DNA from: Capronia americana
Taxonomy: Eukaryota > Ascomycota > Eurotiomycetes > Chaetothyriales > Herpotrichiellaceae
Reading direction: 5' to 3'
DNA: 64,000 nt
Assembly (NCBI GenBank): GCA_016110215.1
Contig: JADWQD010000018.1
Location: forward strand, 62,001-126,000
Positions 1 through 10,743 of the stretch are shown here, piece by piece. Positions within the stretch are counted from its first letter, which is position 1. Each line of letters starts with the position of its first letter. The notes below the pieces were generated by a model. That model searched no databases. It had not been told where the DNA came from and saw nothing but the letters and a program-made list of their open reading frames with translations. The translations under genes were made by a program, and so were the position numbers.

Positions 1-748
1 ACATGGCAGTCCATGCGTAAGTCTATTCATCTAGCGACTCGTCTGCAACAGCCCTCTCTGAATGCAACATCTGGTTATCATAGCATTTGATTGAGCTTTT
101 TGGGAATACATCAACTTACCTATGCCTAGGTTGACATTGTCAAACCATAGACAATTCTCGGCGCTTGCACTCGATCCAGTCGAGCGGATATCAAGCTGTT
201 TGTCAAACGCTCCAGACAACTGTGTCTGTTCCACTGTTGACTACGAGACAATACACACGGCACGTTGCCTCCAATCGATCGAGGCCCAGATCCGATTGTT
301 ACCTCTACCCATACGACCGTACTCTCATACACCTTTCGTGATCTGTATGCTTGCCACTGGCACAATCTCACTTCTGTCGGCCTGCAAATTCTTTTTGACT
401 GGTCAGAAGTTGGCTGTCGCTCGACATCAGATCAAAATGAGCCTTGGGTATATCAAATCGTTTTCCAAGGTCTGGCCGCAGGCCCATACGACTGTGCAAG
501 AGATCCAAACCATTGCACGAGAAGTACTGGAAAAATCCTCCCAGGATCACCCTCATATTCGGTGTTTGGACACAGTCCCTCCCAATCGCAGCATACAACC
601 ATCCCTCGGTCCAGGCTTTGATTTCCCTCAAGCCTCGAGTGCTTGCGGCCTAGCTATGCCTTTCTTGGAGATTCTCGACAATGAATTTTATCTAAGTGGC
701 ATACAAGCGGATACGGCGTGGGTCTTGGCTGATAACCACGAACCTTGA
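1..748 (+). CDS. Fungal transcription factor, C-terminal part (5' end outside window)
   Basis: This is the 3' end of a gene entering from the left edge. I read exons 1..16 and 130..748, with an intron 17..129 (GTAAGT donor, TATGCCTAG acceptor); the phases join (GC|G). The part from about 290 to 540, with the stretch SHTPFVICMLATGTISLLSA followed by an amphipathic region ending TIAREVL, resembles the C-terminal end of the fungal-specific transcription factor domain found in Zn2Cys6 regulators. The zinc cluster itself would lie outside the window, so DNA binding is inferred from the family only. The stop is at 746-748. The gene converges on the oxidoreductase gene at 857, about 110 bases away. 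Its target genes cannot be told; it could be a third regulator of the neighbouring island. Confidence 0.6.
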
Positions 749-856
749 GCCTTTGGATCCATCCCATGATTTAGTTATTGAGGGAAACGTCAACTCCATC
801 ATTTTCGGAGTTCACCTGCCTAGAAACCTGACCTCAGGCTGTGAAACTCTTCCAGA

Positions 857-1930
857 TTACTTGTGGGTTTGTCTGCTATGTTGAGGCACCAGAACAATCT
901 TCCCTCGCTCTGTAGGTGGATTCGAGCAAGACTCGTAAGCCAGCCTTGCATCCGCCAAGGGCATCACGCGCGCCACAAAGGATTTCAGAAGGGCCGAGTC
1001 CAGGGCCTTTGCCAATTGTTCCAGACCAGCTCTCGAAGGATACACAATGAAAAAAAGAGCCTTGACGGCTTCCTTCCCTCTGGCTAGTCCGGAATCGCGG
1101 TGGCGCCGCACAAAATCGTAGCTTGCGCTGTCGATAGATATCAAGGTGCCGCGCTCGGCGACCAGAGACCAACAGGTTTCAAGACGCTTTCCGCCTACTG
1201 TGTCAATGATAGTCTCATATTTCCATGAGCCTTTGATCAGATCGCCATACTCAACCACCTCATCTGCACCAAGTCGTCTGAGAAACTCTTCGTCTCGTGT
1301 TCTTGACCTTGTCGCTGCGACGACATACACGCCGGCCAAGCTAGCGAGTTGCACTGCATAGATCCCGACACAACCTGCACCTCCGTTCACCAACAGACGA
1401 CCCTTCTTTTCTTTACCACCTCCGGGACGAGATCCGATTACTTCGTGAGTGTTGCCGAAATCAGGCAGCACAATGCCAGCTTTGTCAAAGAGTGCTTGAT
1501 ATGCGGTTAAGGCACTCAAAGGTACAGCTGCGGCTTCAGCCCATGTGAGAGACCGGGGCTTCAACCACGCTTCCTCTGCCGACACCACTGCATATTCGGC
1601 CCAGGTTCCAGCTCGTGTTGCCGCTGTCATGCCATAAACCTCGTCTCCCGGCTTGAACGGAGAACTTTGAGAGTCTTCGCTGATAGAGACCACCGTCCCG
1701 GAAAAATCGTTGCCCAAGATATTGTATTCTTTGTGATAAGTCTCTGGCCAGGTCAGTGCATCTCGAACGACGGTCGTCGCTTCGACGCGCACCAACATTT
1801 CCCCCGGCTGTTGTGGTCGAGGGACTGGAACTTCATGATCGAGGATGAGGGCTGTGGCGGGAGCAGGATTGGCTTCAGAGTAGGGTGAAGACGGATCACC
1901 ATCGTTTGGGTGTAAGCGGATAGCATCCAT
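857..1930 (-). CDS. MDR-family NAD(P)H-dependent oxidoreductase (zinc-independent alcohol dehydrogenase / quinone reductase type)
   Basis: A single-exon gene of 357 residues. I start it at the ATG at 1930; the reading frame stays open further upstream, but only a GTG is available there (2005). The N-terminal half is a GroES-like fold: a segment GNDFSGTV followed by FKPGDEVYG, as in medium-chain dehydrogenases. The dinucleotide-binding motif LVNGGAGCVGIYAVQLA sits near the middle. The cysteine cluster of the structural zinc site is not seen, so it belongs with the quinone-oxidoreductase-like, zinc-free branch. The expected activity is NAD(P)H-dependent reduction of a C=C or carbonyl group; the substrate is unknown. 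It is transcribed away from the cupin gene, sharing a 587-base promoter region that carries a TTCTCCG site. Confidence 0.85.
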   Translation of the reverse strand: MDAIRLHPNDGDPSSPYSEANPAPATALILDHEVPVPRPQQPGEMLVRVEATTVVRDALTWPETYHKEYNILGNDFSGTVVSISEDSQSSPFKPGDEVYGMTAATRAGTWAEYAVVSAEEAWLKPRSLTWAEAAAVPLSALTAYQALFDKAGIVLPDFGNTHEVIGSRPGGGKEKKGRLLVNGGAGCVGIYAVQLASLAGVYVVAATRSRTRDEEFLRRLGADEVVEYGDLIKGSWKYETIIDTVGGKRLETCWSLVAERGTLISIDSASYDFVRRHRDSGLARGKEAVKALFFIVYPSRAGLEQLAKALDSALLKSFVARVMPLADARLAYESCSNPPTERGKIVLVPQHSRQTHK

Positions 1931-2230
1931 TCCGTCACGTTTTGTCGTAATTCCCGTTTCGACTTTGCACAGGCTTCGTCGTCTTCCTTTATGAATGGAA
2001 GCCACGCGGCGACAATTCCGGCATCTTCTGGGGAGAATATATACGTGTTACAAACCAGTGACCATTTCAACGTCATGGACGATTGCTGATGAGCGGCCTT
2101 GATGAAGTTACGACATCAGCAATAGCCCATAACTTGCTCCGCGGAAAAGCAGACTTTGGACCACCGGACGATTTACACAGCAATGCATCAGCTCGGACGC
2201 CAGACAAGGTCAACTGACGTCTGATACCCT

Positions 2231-2237
2231 TTCTCCG
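2231..2237 (-). promoter_or_regulatory. CGGAGAA site in the MDR/cupin divergent promoter
   Basis: TTCTCCG on the plus strand (CGGAGAA on the minus strand) lies in the 587-base region between the divergent start codons at 1930 and 2518. The same heptamer is found upstream of three other transcription units of the island. A CGG triplet is the usual half-site for Zn2Cys6 regulators. That this is a binding site is inference. Confidence 0.35.
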
Positions 2238-2412
2238 TGGTGGCCAATGAGGTATCAACAACCACGGGTATTCGGTAACCCATGTCGCCCGCTGATTGGT
2301 ATCCGCAACAGAGTTACATATGCTGCTCTTCAACTCGAGCCGACAGTATGAGTTCCTTATTCATGGGGCTCACTGAAACGCTGGTAACCTCCGGAAGCAG
2401 GGTATGAGCGAT

Positions 2413-2420
2413 TATAAAAA
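2413..2420 (+). promoter_or_regulatory. TATA-like box of the cupin gene
   Basis: TATAAAAA lies about 100 bases before the cupin ATG at 2518. The rest of 1931-2517 shows CCAAT-type pentamers (near 2243 and 2292) and no reading frame I would defend. Confidence 0.45.
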
Positions 2421-2517
2421 CAATGCTCAATTTCACAACAGGGCCTTCTAGTCTCACCATCACTCTTCCATCCGGCTAACACCACACTGAAGCAACATTG
2501 ATTTTGAGAACGACAAG

Positions 2518-3056
2518 ATGCCTGTTGACATGAACATGCGGTGGCAAGACCAGGAAGTCATCAAAAGGGACGGCATGTGGACAGTTGCAGGGTTAGCTCT
2601 ATATTGTGTCCAACCCCTGCACCTTGTCCGAGCTTATCTTCATATAGGAGACCAATTCCCACCGTTGCTCCCGCTTTCCACGAGTCGCCGTCCAATATAC
2701 CAGATCACTATTTCCTCGGCCTGAAGGTGATCGCGCCGGTCAACGCGGCAACACCACCGCACACCCATGGCGGCGCGGCAATCGTGGCCACGATGACAAA
2801 GGGCAAAATGTTAAACCAAATGGTCTGTCCGCACCACGACCCTGACTCGCAAGGCACCGGTCCGAAAATCTACTCGGTGGGAGAAAGTTGGTATGAGCCA
2901 CCGGGCTGTCACCATGTGCGATCGGAAAACGTCGGAGACGAGGAGGCCGAATTCATTGCAGTGTTTGTGGTTAACAAACAGAAGGTCGACAACGAAGGGC
3001 TGCAAAGCTTGGTCGTGATAGACGCAGAGGTCGAGGAGCGGAAGCAAGCGAAATAA
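2518..3056 (+). CDS. Small cupin-domain protein
   Basis: Exons 2518..2591 and 2648..3056 give 160 residues. The 56-base intron has a GTTAGC donor and a CATATAG acceptor, and the phase closes a glycine codon. The single cupin barrel is visible from its metal site: PPHTHGG gives the two histidines of motif 1, and YEPPGCHHV supplies the later histidine of motif 2. Small one-domain cupins of this type occur as isomerases, dioxygenases or binding proteins; nothing here fixes the reaction. There is no signal peptide. Its divergent partner is the MDR oxidoreductase, which suggests the two act in one pathway, but this is inference from arrangement only. Confidence 0.8.
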
Positions 3057-3365
3057 TCGCATGACCAGGCGGAAGCACTTGAATTTTTGAGAGTCCGTTG
3101 AGCGCGAATCATTCCTGGCGGATGGGGAACCAAGTGGTTCGCTATGCTGTTGAGTAGTATACGACCGTTCGTCAGAGTTGCAGGCCCTTTTCGAACGATC
3201 GTCTAGGTTAGCAGTGGCGATTGGATTAATCTTCTTCCTCCGCTCCGACAAAGGTGCAGTTCACAGACGAATGTAGGAGCCACAACGATCGAATGCCATC
3301 TACCAGGATGCACCTCGGGGCTGGCCAAGGTGTGGTCGAACTGCTCGCGCCTCACCCCCAATTAG
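3057..3365. other. Intergenic, nothing recognised
   Basis: The 3' flank of the cupin gene. I see no coding sequence, RNA gene or repeat here. Confidence 0.5.
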
Positions 3366-3635
3366 GATAGGAAACAGAGTGATGCCGCCCTTGTTCACCC
3401 TTGTCTCACCGGTTGGAGGGCGAAATTCTGGCGAGACACCAAGGGCGACGATGGCTTCGATGGTGCGACGCTGACGGACGGACAGTGGATGGTGCCAGCT
3501 TGGTTGCCTTGCCTTCTGACCGTTAACCACGGCTGCCCATGGGCTCATCGTGCACACATTGTCATTCGAGAACTCGGATTGCCTGACAAGGAGGAGGTTA
3601 TCGATTTGATTCGACCTCGGGATCCGTGGTCATAG
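3366..3635 (+). pseudogene. Relic of an omega/ECM4-type glutathione S-transferase (N-terminal fragment)
   Basis: An open stretch after a TAG at 3363 that ends at TAG 3633-3635. Its C-terminal part reads LTVNHGCPWAHRAHIVIREL (3516-3575) followed by GLPDKEEVIDLI. The CPWAHR block is the active-site signature of ECM4-like / xi-class (omega-like) glutathione transferases, where the cysteine is the catalytic residue. Family members are about 300-350 residues, while here the frame stops some 20 residues after the signature. The next gene, on the other strand, ends at 3648, so there is no room for the thioredoxin-fold remainder or the helical domain. There is no plausible start methionine before residues homologous to the family. 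I read it as a truncated, non-functional copy. A short exon of an unrecognised gene is the alternative. Confidence 0.55.
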
Positions 3636-3647
3636 TACTATGCTCAA

Positions 3648-5361
3648 TCACAACGAATACCTAAACTCTTGATTCTGGATATCCGTCAAGTCCTGAAACT
3701 CATGGTTCTTCTCCAACACATAGTCCTCGCCTCCCGACTTGGCCGCGTCCCTCTTCTTGTTGCGATAGACGTACACGTACCGAATAAGGCACAGATCGAC
3801 CGTGATCAGGAAATAGAGGATGACAATTGATATTTTGGCGGGCAAGTATCGTGGAGCGTCGCGGGCTTGGAACGTTTGCGGGGAGATGATGTTTCCAACG
3901 GTGTATGCTATCGTGCCTGGTTTCAAGGAATACCTGGTCAGTCATATTGTGCAGAAATGTAATCACTGAGAGAACACGCTGCGTGGATGTGAGTAACAGG
4001 TAGTGCACGTGCTTACCTATACACGTAACGGTGATCTTCTTTGTAGACCCAGCAACATTGGTGGCTTGAAGTCCCAGAATCGTAGTCCAGCCTATCGGGA
4101 TACCACCGCTGAGATAGTACCCGACTAGGGCGGATGCCTTTTCCGTGGAAGCCATCAAGATCGCACCGACGATGGACGGGATGTGCGTCAAGATGCAACA
4201 CCACAACCGCTGGTCGGTCTTCATAGCGATGTAGGTCACGCCGAGGAGCACAACAACCTCGTACGCTCCCAGGGGAGTGACCAACAACAGAGAGTTGAGT
4301 TTACTGTACCCCATGCCCGTGACGAGGATGTTGCCGAAACTCGTGGCGATCGAGTTGGGGATGTTGGCGGCGAAGACCCAAAACGCGTACAGCCACGTAT
4401 TGATATCCGTCAGTGCTTCGCGGAACTGGTCCCATTTGAACGTCTGCGATCCGATGCCTTGCTCGTTGCCGCGGATCCGTTCGACGTGTTCGACTTTCTC
4501 TTGCTCGGACAAGAACCCAGCCACGGCAGGCGAATCCGGCAGGACGAACCAGAAGACCACGCCGACGATGGCGGTCAAGAGACCGAGGATCAAAAAGATG
4601 ATTTGCCATCCTCGCAGCGCGGCGTGAACGTCTCCTCCGACGTGTCGGGCGACGCCGTATGCAAAGTACCCTCCGAACATCTGGGCGAAGCCGCACATGC
4701 TGAACCAGATGCCGACACGGAACGCTTGTTCTTCTTTTCGGTACCATTGGCTTGTAAAGACCTGCGGCGAGGAGAACGTAGAGTCAGTGGGTAGCGCTCA
4801 ACTTAAAACGTTCTGCAAGCCAATTGTCAAGAGAGATAAGATACGTACAACCCAAGCAGGCACAACGGCGGCCTCAGCTGCACCGAGGAAGAATCGACAT
4901 GCCAACAGACTTGCGTAGCTTTTACACCCGGCCAACGCTGCTAGGACACCACCCCAGATAACGACGTTGACGCTGACGTATTTCGCGAGTGGGAATACCT
5001 GCAACAATCTGATCGTGGGAAACTCGAATGTTAATTGTCCAAAGAAGAAGATTGACGCGACCCAGTTGAACTGATTCCCATGAAGATGAGCCGATTCTCG
5101 AAGGCCAGTCACGCTAGCGTACGACAGCGACGTCTTGTCGATGTATTGGAGGAAGTATACCAGACAGATGAGTGGCATGATATGTAGATCGATCTTTCTC
5201 AGAAGTCGACGTTGTCGAGCTGGATCGATGGGTTGTTGAAGACCGCCCGTGTTGTTTAGGAGCTCAAGAGCTGCATCGGCATTGCTTCTCCCACGTTGTT
5301 TCTCCGCTGGTGCAAGTTCATGTGAGGAGGCAACGACGGGCTCCAGGTCTTGTTTCGCCAT
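3648..5361 (-). CDS. MFS transporter, allantoate permease (Dal5) / anion:cation symporter type
   Basis: Three exons on the minus strand: 5361..4849, 4761..4017 and 3916..3648, giving 508 residues. Introns are 4848..4762 (GTACGT...GCAG) and 4016..3917 (GTAAGC...CCAG); the second joins to read CIGTIAYTVGNIISPQTF, matching the conserved GNIIGPQTF region of the Dal5 family. The N-terminal cytosolic segment is followed by RKIDLHIMPLICLVYFLQYI and DKTSLSYA, both typical of this family, then about 12 membrane segments in two halves. Members take up organic anions such as allantoate, ureidosuccinate, nicotinate, biotin precursors or pantothenate; the substrate cannot be read here. It sits in the plasma membrane. 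It is part of the left-hand island and ends 12 bases from the GST relic. Confidence 0.87.
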
Positions 5362-7132
5362 CTCGCAGGCGTAGATGATGTGTGACAGATTGATGGCCCA
5401 GGGATTTCACCGTACTTTCGACAGGTTGTAAAGTATTCTTCTTATCACGAACTTGCTGGAATTATGACGGCTCATATTCCGCGTCAAGCAAATGTGCATA
5501 TCCCAATATATAGCCATATGTATACGGAGTATTCCCCGTGAGGGATCCACGGCTGGTGCCGTGCTCTCGGGAGGCTGAAGAGCACGCAATTGTGGGCCGA
5601 GATCTTCTCATGGGGCAAGTATCCAATTCCGGTGGCGTTAACCAAGCATGATTGGATCACGCTTATCTTTGCTTGTCTTTTCCTTCCAAGGGATCCTTTT
5701 TGTCAATATCGTTCATTGGATGCTTAGACGAACTTCTCCTCATGTTGACACAAGAATACTATGTTGATGAGGATCATGCCAGTGAAAACCTAGACCTTGC
5801 AGAATCGCGTGCTTTGCTAGCTTGTACGAGGCCAAAAGCCGAGTATTCTCCTCATGATCATGCTGGAAACATGACGGATCGTGAGACAAAAACAGGTGAT
5901 TGTTGGTTGGTAGCATATCCGTCTTCGGCACTTGTCCTGTTGGGGGAACGGTTGCCACGAGACGAGGAGAGGACCTACCTGTCTTTCTCGTGAGTTCTCA
6001 GAAAGATATAGGGCGACAGTGACCCTTGACATAGCAGAAGGGAAATCTCAACGTGTTTATGTCATTTTGTACCCAGAGTCGGCGAGTCGATGAGAGAGAA
6101 GAGAAGCAGTGGATCTCAGATCTGAAAGTCAAGATTTCTTGGTAGAGATTTGGAAATAAAGTCCCTCTGGTGGTCGTCAATTATGAAACTTATCTTGGGA
6201 CGAGGCGTACTAGAGAGACCGCAGTAGGAATTAGATCGTCGCTGCGAGTGTGTATGAGAATGTGAGTAGAAAGGTGAGAAGAAAGTGAGAAGAGGGTGAG
6301 TCGCGAGCATCTGGTCTTAAAAGCGGCACGGAGCAGTTCGACCATTGCTTGTGCCGCCAAGCCGAGCTCAGGACTGCACAGTCACATCTCAGAACGGCTT
6401 GGTCATGACTCAGGTCAAATGGCGAGATGCTGGGGTCTGGAAACAGAAATGGACTTTAGAGAGGTCAAGATTCGCTGCTGAGTACCTCGTATACCGGTAT
6501 CCAATGTCGAACGCATCCCATTTCAAAGTCAAGGATGATATTCGAGATCTCCGGCGCAGTCGCACAACATCATGGTTGGGAAATTGCGAACCGGAACAAG
6601 GTTGTTTTTTGCCCCAAGCCCTCGAGGCTGGAATCATGGAAACATACTCTTCTGAATGGCTACCGTGCTGAAACAAGCATGAGATATCCTGGCAGATCGC
6701 GGACACCAAGCGTCGACTTCGCCGATATCCAGACGCTTGTACCGACACCCGGCCTTGGCCAAATCTTACCGTGTCTCGAGTCAAACTCTCAGCAACGAAC
6801 TTCCATGCAGACCTATCGCACCATTCCAGACACGGCTGGCACAAGGCAGCTGGAGAAGATGCGAAGTGTTTTCAGATACGACTTGTCGCAAATGATTCTG
6901 GCCGATGCCAATCTTCCTGCTCCCGTGGCAGACTTTCTTGGCTTGTGGCTGAAGATACAAAAGTCGTGATGTTCCCCTGGTGATGGCGAGGTGATATCTC
7001 TGTAGCAAAGGTTCCCGCGCCAGTAGTCACTCACTCACTTTCCTCACTTAGTCACTCGTTTGTATTACTATTAGGCACTTGCTCTCGCACCACTTGCTGT
7101 CCCCCAGCATCCTCATCGACCATACCGCCACC
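5362..7132. other. 1.8-kb gap without a recognised gene
   Basis: Several reading frames of 60-144 codons occur (for example 6535..6969 on the plus strand and 6410..6844 on the minus strand). They overlap each other, show no known domain and have no convincing splice pattern. Near 6240-6300 the plus strand is rich in GTGAG/GAGAA runs. A TACGGAGTA nonamer is at 5523-5531. I cannot support a gene here. Confidence 0.4.
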
Positions 7133-7745
7133 ATGAAGTTCTCAAACATTTTGGCATCTGTTGCTCTCGCCTCCACAGCCACCGCACTGCCTAGCTGGAA
7201 AGACTGGCACGGGGCGCGCCCATCATGGGTAGGAAGCGGTTGCCTGACGCAAGCGGACGCGGACGACATAGTCGCCAAGTTCGTCAGCATCCTCGACCAC
7301 CCAGATGTCAACGCTTCGAACGCCACCGCCCAAGCTCTAATCGGCCCTGATTTCTTCGAGAAGTCGGACTCGATCAATATGCTTGCTGGGCATCCCGTAA
7401 GATTGTGCCTGTTGAGCGCTTCAAGCTCCTGCTAATGTGCGGCAGATCGGCGCAGTTACTTTCTCCGGCAAGACTCAGTACATCCAAGGAGTGCTCCTTG
7501 CACCGTCCATCACCAACATCACGACATACAAGACATTGGTCGCTGGTTGCACGAACGTCCTGTGGTACTGGAACATGGCTGGGATCGGAAGCAAGAAAAT
7601 CCCTGTGAATGGATTCAACCTCTTCGAGATCACTTCCGACAAGCAGATTGCCGACATGTATGTCGAGTTCAACAACATTGGCTGGGGCATCGATACAGGA
7701 CTCACAGTCTTGAGCCGGAACGGGACGAAGCTGCCTTTGGCATGA
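7133..7745 (+). CDS. Secreted NTF2-like (SnoaL-fold) protein
   Basis: Exons 7133..7396 and 7446..7745 give 187 residues; the 49-base intron runs from GTAAGA to GGCAG and falls between codons. The start lies in a strong context (GCCACCATG). Residues 1-19 form a signal peptide (MKFSNILASVALASTATAL), so the protein should enter the secretory pathway. The rest, with a segment CLTQADADDIVAKFVSIL and later NGFNLFEI and IADMYVEFNNIGW, fits the cone-shaped NTF2-like fold of fungal secreted proteins; no catalytic residues are assigned. It may be a small enzyme (dehydratase or cyclase type) or a binding protein. It precedes the cyclodeaminase-family gene on the same strand. Confidence 0.7.
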
Positions 7746-8164
7746 GGGTTGGGTTGAACTGGAGCTGGTTGGAAACTGCAGATCATTCTCTTCTTGACGA
7801 CAGATACGGCTGACTTTGTGTGATGATACCGCCCTAGAAGGGAGAAGTGGGTTGATAGGATACTAGGTGTCGTCTGTCAATTGATAGAATCAAAGATCAT
7901 ACCCCTAAGTCTAGACATCCAGGGTCTACGATTAGTTCCAGTAGAGTGCTTTTTCAGATGAGAACACGGCATCGTCAAACTCTGCCACAGGTCGCTCGAC
8001 GATCCACTACAGTACCCGCGTTTCCTCCTGACTCGGCGAAGCAGATGATGGGCGCCATGAAAGACGAAGCGGGATGGTGGAGCGTGCCCGGTAGACCTTC
8101 CGTTGGGTGCCCCGGAGACTCCCGCCTAGAAGGAGGATGACATCGCGCAATCTACCGTTTTTTG

Positions 8165-8171
8165 CGGAGAA
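8165..8171 (+). promoter_or_regulatory. CGGAGAA site upstream of the cyclodeaminase-family gene
   Basis: It lies 42 bases before the ATG at 8214. The longer string TTTGCGGAGAA (8161-8171) recurs exactly, in inverted orientation, at 10747-10757 in the PhyH/regulator promoter. The remainder of 7746-8213 shows no gene. Confidence 0.4.
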
Positions 8172-8213
8172 CTGTACAACACCATCTTACTGTACGATTC
8201 CAGCAGGTCAACC

Positions 8214-9212
8214 ATGATCATCCTGAAGGAGCGAGACGTCCACTCTCTTCTCTCTAATATCTCAGTGACAGAATGCCACCGTCTTCTTACCAGCCTGCAC
8301 GACATTCTCCGTGCATACTCTACCAGCAAAGATGCTCGGTCTTCCGAACCAACTCTTCATCAACCCGAGCGCGAATCCATCGTCACCGGGCTCGGTAACA
8401 CTTCGCTCTTTATGCCGTCTTCAATCACGACCTCTACAGGCATCAAGATCGTCACCATCAGTTCGAAGGGATTGAAAGGCTGTATCAACGTGTTTGCGCC
8501 AGAGGGAGACCTGCTCGGGCTATTAAACGCCGAAGAGGTCACCGCATTCCGAACGTCACTGGCTGTCATGATACCGTACGTACGATGGCCCAAGCCGAAG
8601 AAGAATATCGTTGTTTTCGGTGCGGGGCGACAGGCAGAATGGCACGTCAAGCTGGCTCTGCTGCTCAGCGACGTCAAGCGCGTCACTGTCGTGAACAGGG
8701 CAGGTGGTCGTAGAATGGAACAGCTCTTTGCGGAACTGAGCCACCGGTACTCTGAAGTTTCTTTTGAGCTACTCCTAAAGACATCAGATGACTTCGATTC
8801 AAGACTTCGCGAACTGCTCACGGCTTCAGACGTCATTTTCTGCTGCACGCCAGCAACGACACCACATTTTCCATACAGCTATTTAGACACTAAGGCCCGG
8901 TTCATCTCGCTGATAGGGTCCTACAAGCCGTCGATGCAGGAGATTGATTCTGAAACCCTCCTATCGGGGGACTGCATATACGTTGACACGAGAGAAGGAT
9001 GTCTTGCTGAAGCCGGGGAACTGATCAATGCACATGTCACTGCAGATCAGCTTGTCGAAATCGGGCAGCTCCAAGGAACCGACCCGTTTGTGACGAACAA
9101 GAACCTCATCTTCAAATGTGTGGGCATGGGGATCATGGATCTTGTCATGGCGGGCAAATTGCTCGAGATGGCCCAGGACAAAGGAGTAGGTGTGGTCATA
9201 AGCGACTTCTGA
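8214..9212 (+). CDS. Ornithine cyclodeaminase / mu-crystallin family protein
   Basis: A single exon of 332 residues, the usual length for the family. The Rossmann motif VVFGAGRQAEWHVKLAL is at about residues 138-154. Upstream is the family-typical TGIKIVTIS with a short strand run, then a segment EVTAFRTSLA that matches the conserved LTAxRTAA element. SDVIFCCTPAT follows the dinucleotide domain, and RFISLIGSYKPSMQEID corresponds to the conserved IGSYxPxxxE region. Members are NAD(P)-dependent and include ornithine cyclodeaminase, lysine cyclodeaminase, ketimine reductase and opine- or alanine-dehydrogenase-like enzymes; the exact substrate is not set by these motifs. In fungal clusters such enzymes often form or reduce cyclic imines. 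That would fit the two dioxygenases nearby but is inference. Confidence 0.88.
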   Translation: MIILKERDVHSLLSNISVTECHRLLTSLHDILRAYSTSKDARSSEPTLHQPERESIVTGLGNTSLFMPSSITTSTGIKIVTISSKGLKGCINVFAPEGDLLGLLNAEEVTAFRTSLAVMIPYVRWPKPKKNIVVFGAGRQAEWHVKLALLLSDVKRVTVVNRAGGRRMEQLFAELSHRYSEVSFELLLKTSDDFDSRLRELLTASDVIFCCTPATTPHFPYSYLDTKARFISLIGSYKPSMQEIDSETLLSGDCIYVDTREGCLAEAGELINAHVTADQLVEIGQLQGTDPFVTNKNLIFKCVGMGIMDLVMAGKLLEMAQDKGVGVVISDF

Positions 9213-9351
9213 GTGCGCTAGGATCTGTGTCTTCTATCATCGTTCGGCTTTGCGGTCATTTCCATCCCACCGCAACCAGATTCCGATTATCATGCTCAGC
9301 AAAGACAGATAAGCTGCTCCTGAATTGGGGTGGCCCGTAGTCGAGACAGGC

Positions 9352-10406
9352 TCAAACACCATCACCGAAGGCATAATCGTTTGCCCATCTTGTATCCCAC
9401 GGTCGAGATCGGTTGACGAATCGGAGATCTGTTCCCAGACGGATCTTGTTGTCGGGGTCGTGGTTGATTGTCGAGGCATGGATCTGTCAAACGTCAGCGT
9501 TTGTTGCCCAGCGGGGGTTTGGAGTCATACGGCATATGCATTGTGCAGCACCACGTCACCGGCCTCATACGCCGTCAACAGCCAACGGCGATTCCATTGC
9601 TTGCCGAACCCCGAAGGGCCGTCTGCAAGCAAGCCACCGCTCATCATGTTCTGGTTGAAGGCATTCTTAGCTTCCTCGTTGGTCAAGCCGGAAGCTCTGG
9701 CCTTCGCGGTGAACTCTCGTTCAATCTCAACACCCAGAGTGTGTCCTTTCTCGATATAGATCAATCCGCCACCTTGCCGTGAGATATCGCCCATCGGGAC
9801 CCAAGCAGTCACTGCAGTATCTTCACCGTGTCTCAGAAAGATCTGGTCATAGTGCACTCCTATGGCTTTATTCCCTGGCGTGTTGTTCCGCAAGAGCGTT
9901 CTCCTGATTCCCATGGTGTCGTCTCCCCAGCCTGTCAGCTTCGCGACATACTCCCGCAGTGCCGGATGCTTGCAGAAATCCTCCTTGTACCAGTCTTCAG
10001 TATGCGCCCGGAGAGCTAAATCGACAAACAAGGTAGCTACTTCGGGATGCGGGCCGGTAGGGCGCCCATTGGAATCGGCAAAGCCAGCTCCAATGCCCGG
10101 GAAATCAAGCTTGTCCTTGGTGTCGTCGAAAATTCCGTCCACGGGTCGTGTTCCGGGTTTCAAAACACCGCTTGGGGCAAGCAGCTTGAAATATGCCTCT
10201 CTAGCTTTGAGAACATCTTCCCTCGGAAGCAGCCCTTTCACGAAAAGATACCCATCCTCCGTATACCGCCTCCTCGCTTCGTCAATCGGAGTGTCAAGAC
10301 TCGTTGGCCGGAGCTCGCCATATTCACCTGCCGCCAATGGACCATCATTGACGAACAACTTATCCCCGGATGGATGTTCAGGCTCAGGAGACTCCGCATG
10401 AGGCAT
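9352..10406 (-). CDS. PhyH (phytanoyl-CoA dioxygenase) family Fe(II)/2-oxoglutarate oxygenase 1
   Basis: Exons 10406..9531 and 9483..9352 on the minus strand give 335 residues; the 47-base intron runs GTATGA...GACAG. The N-terminal part has RYTEDGYLFVKGLLPREDV, a typical opening of PhyH enzymes. The metal site is H185-x-D187 (GVHYDQ) plus H294 (IHAST), and R307 (KIRLGTDLRF) fits the 2-oxoglutarate salt bridge. The distal histidine and arginine lie on the second exon. The enzyme should hydroxylate or otherwise oxidise a small molecule using O2 and 2-oxoglutarate; PhyH proteins in fungi often act in secondary or unusual carbon metabolism. It is transcribed divergently from the Zn2Cys6 regulator at 10809 across a 402-base promoter with two CGGAGAATTC elements. 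Confidence 0.88.
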
Positions 10407-10619
10407 GATGATCAGTTGGTATCTTGGTGATAGAAAAGAGGGATCAGTGCGTGCCGAAAGGACGGAGGTGTTGAAACTCTGCCCCTCTGTCTGGCGCAGG
10501 AAATATCCATCTGCAGCAGCCAGAGGGTGGAGTTGATGCCCTGATATCAACAAATCTCCACTGACCCCCTGCTCTGCCCTGCATATGCACGCACCTCTTT
10601 CGACCAGCAAGATCTGCAC

Positions 10620-10629
10620 CGGAGAATTC
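10620..10629 (+). promoter_or_regulatory. CGGAGAATTC element, copy 1, in the PhyH1/regulator promoter
   Basis: It lies between divergent starts at 10406 and 10809. It forms an inverted pair with 10744-10753, with 114 bases between the copies. The element starts with a CGG triplet, as zinc-cluster binding sites usually do. Confidence 0.45.
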
Positions 10630-10743
10630 CACATTCAGCTGCCATCCCCAGTTCGAACATTGAGAGGGGCAGTTTCGGCCCGGTGTTTCTCGAATCGAAC
10701 GAAAAGGGCAATGAATCCCCGATCGCCAGTTCGCCATGAAAAT

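Noticed and set aside
4183..4794. Plus-strand frame of 203 codons
   Set aside because: It is antisense to the Dal5-like transporter, and its composition follows from that gene.
6535..6969. Open frame of 144 codons in the 5.4-7.1 kb gap
   Set aside because: No domain and no conserved motif; minus-strand frames of equal length overlap it.
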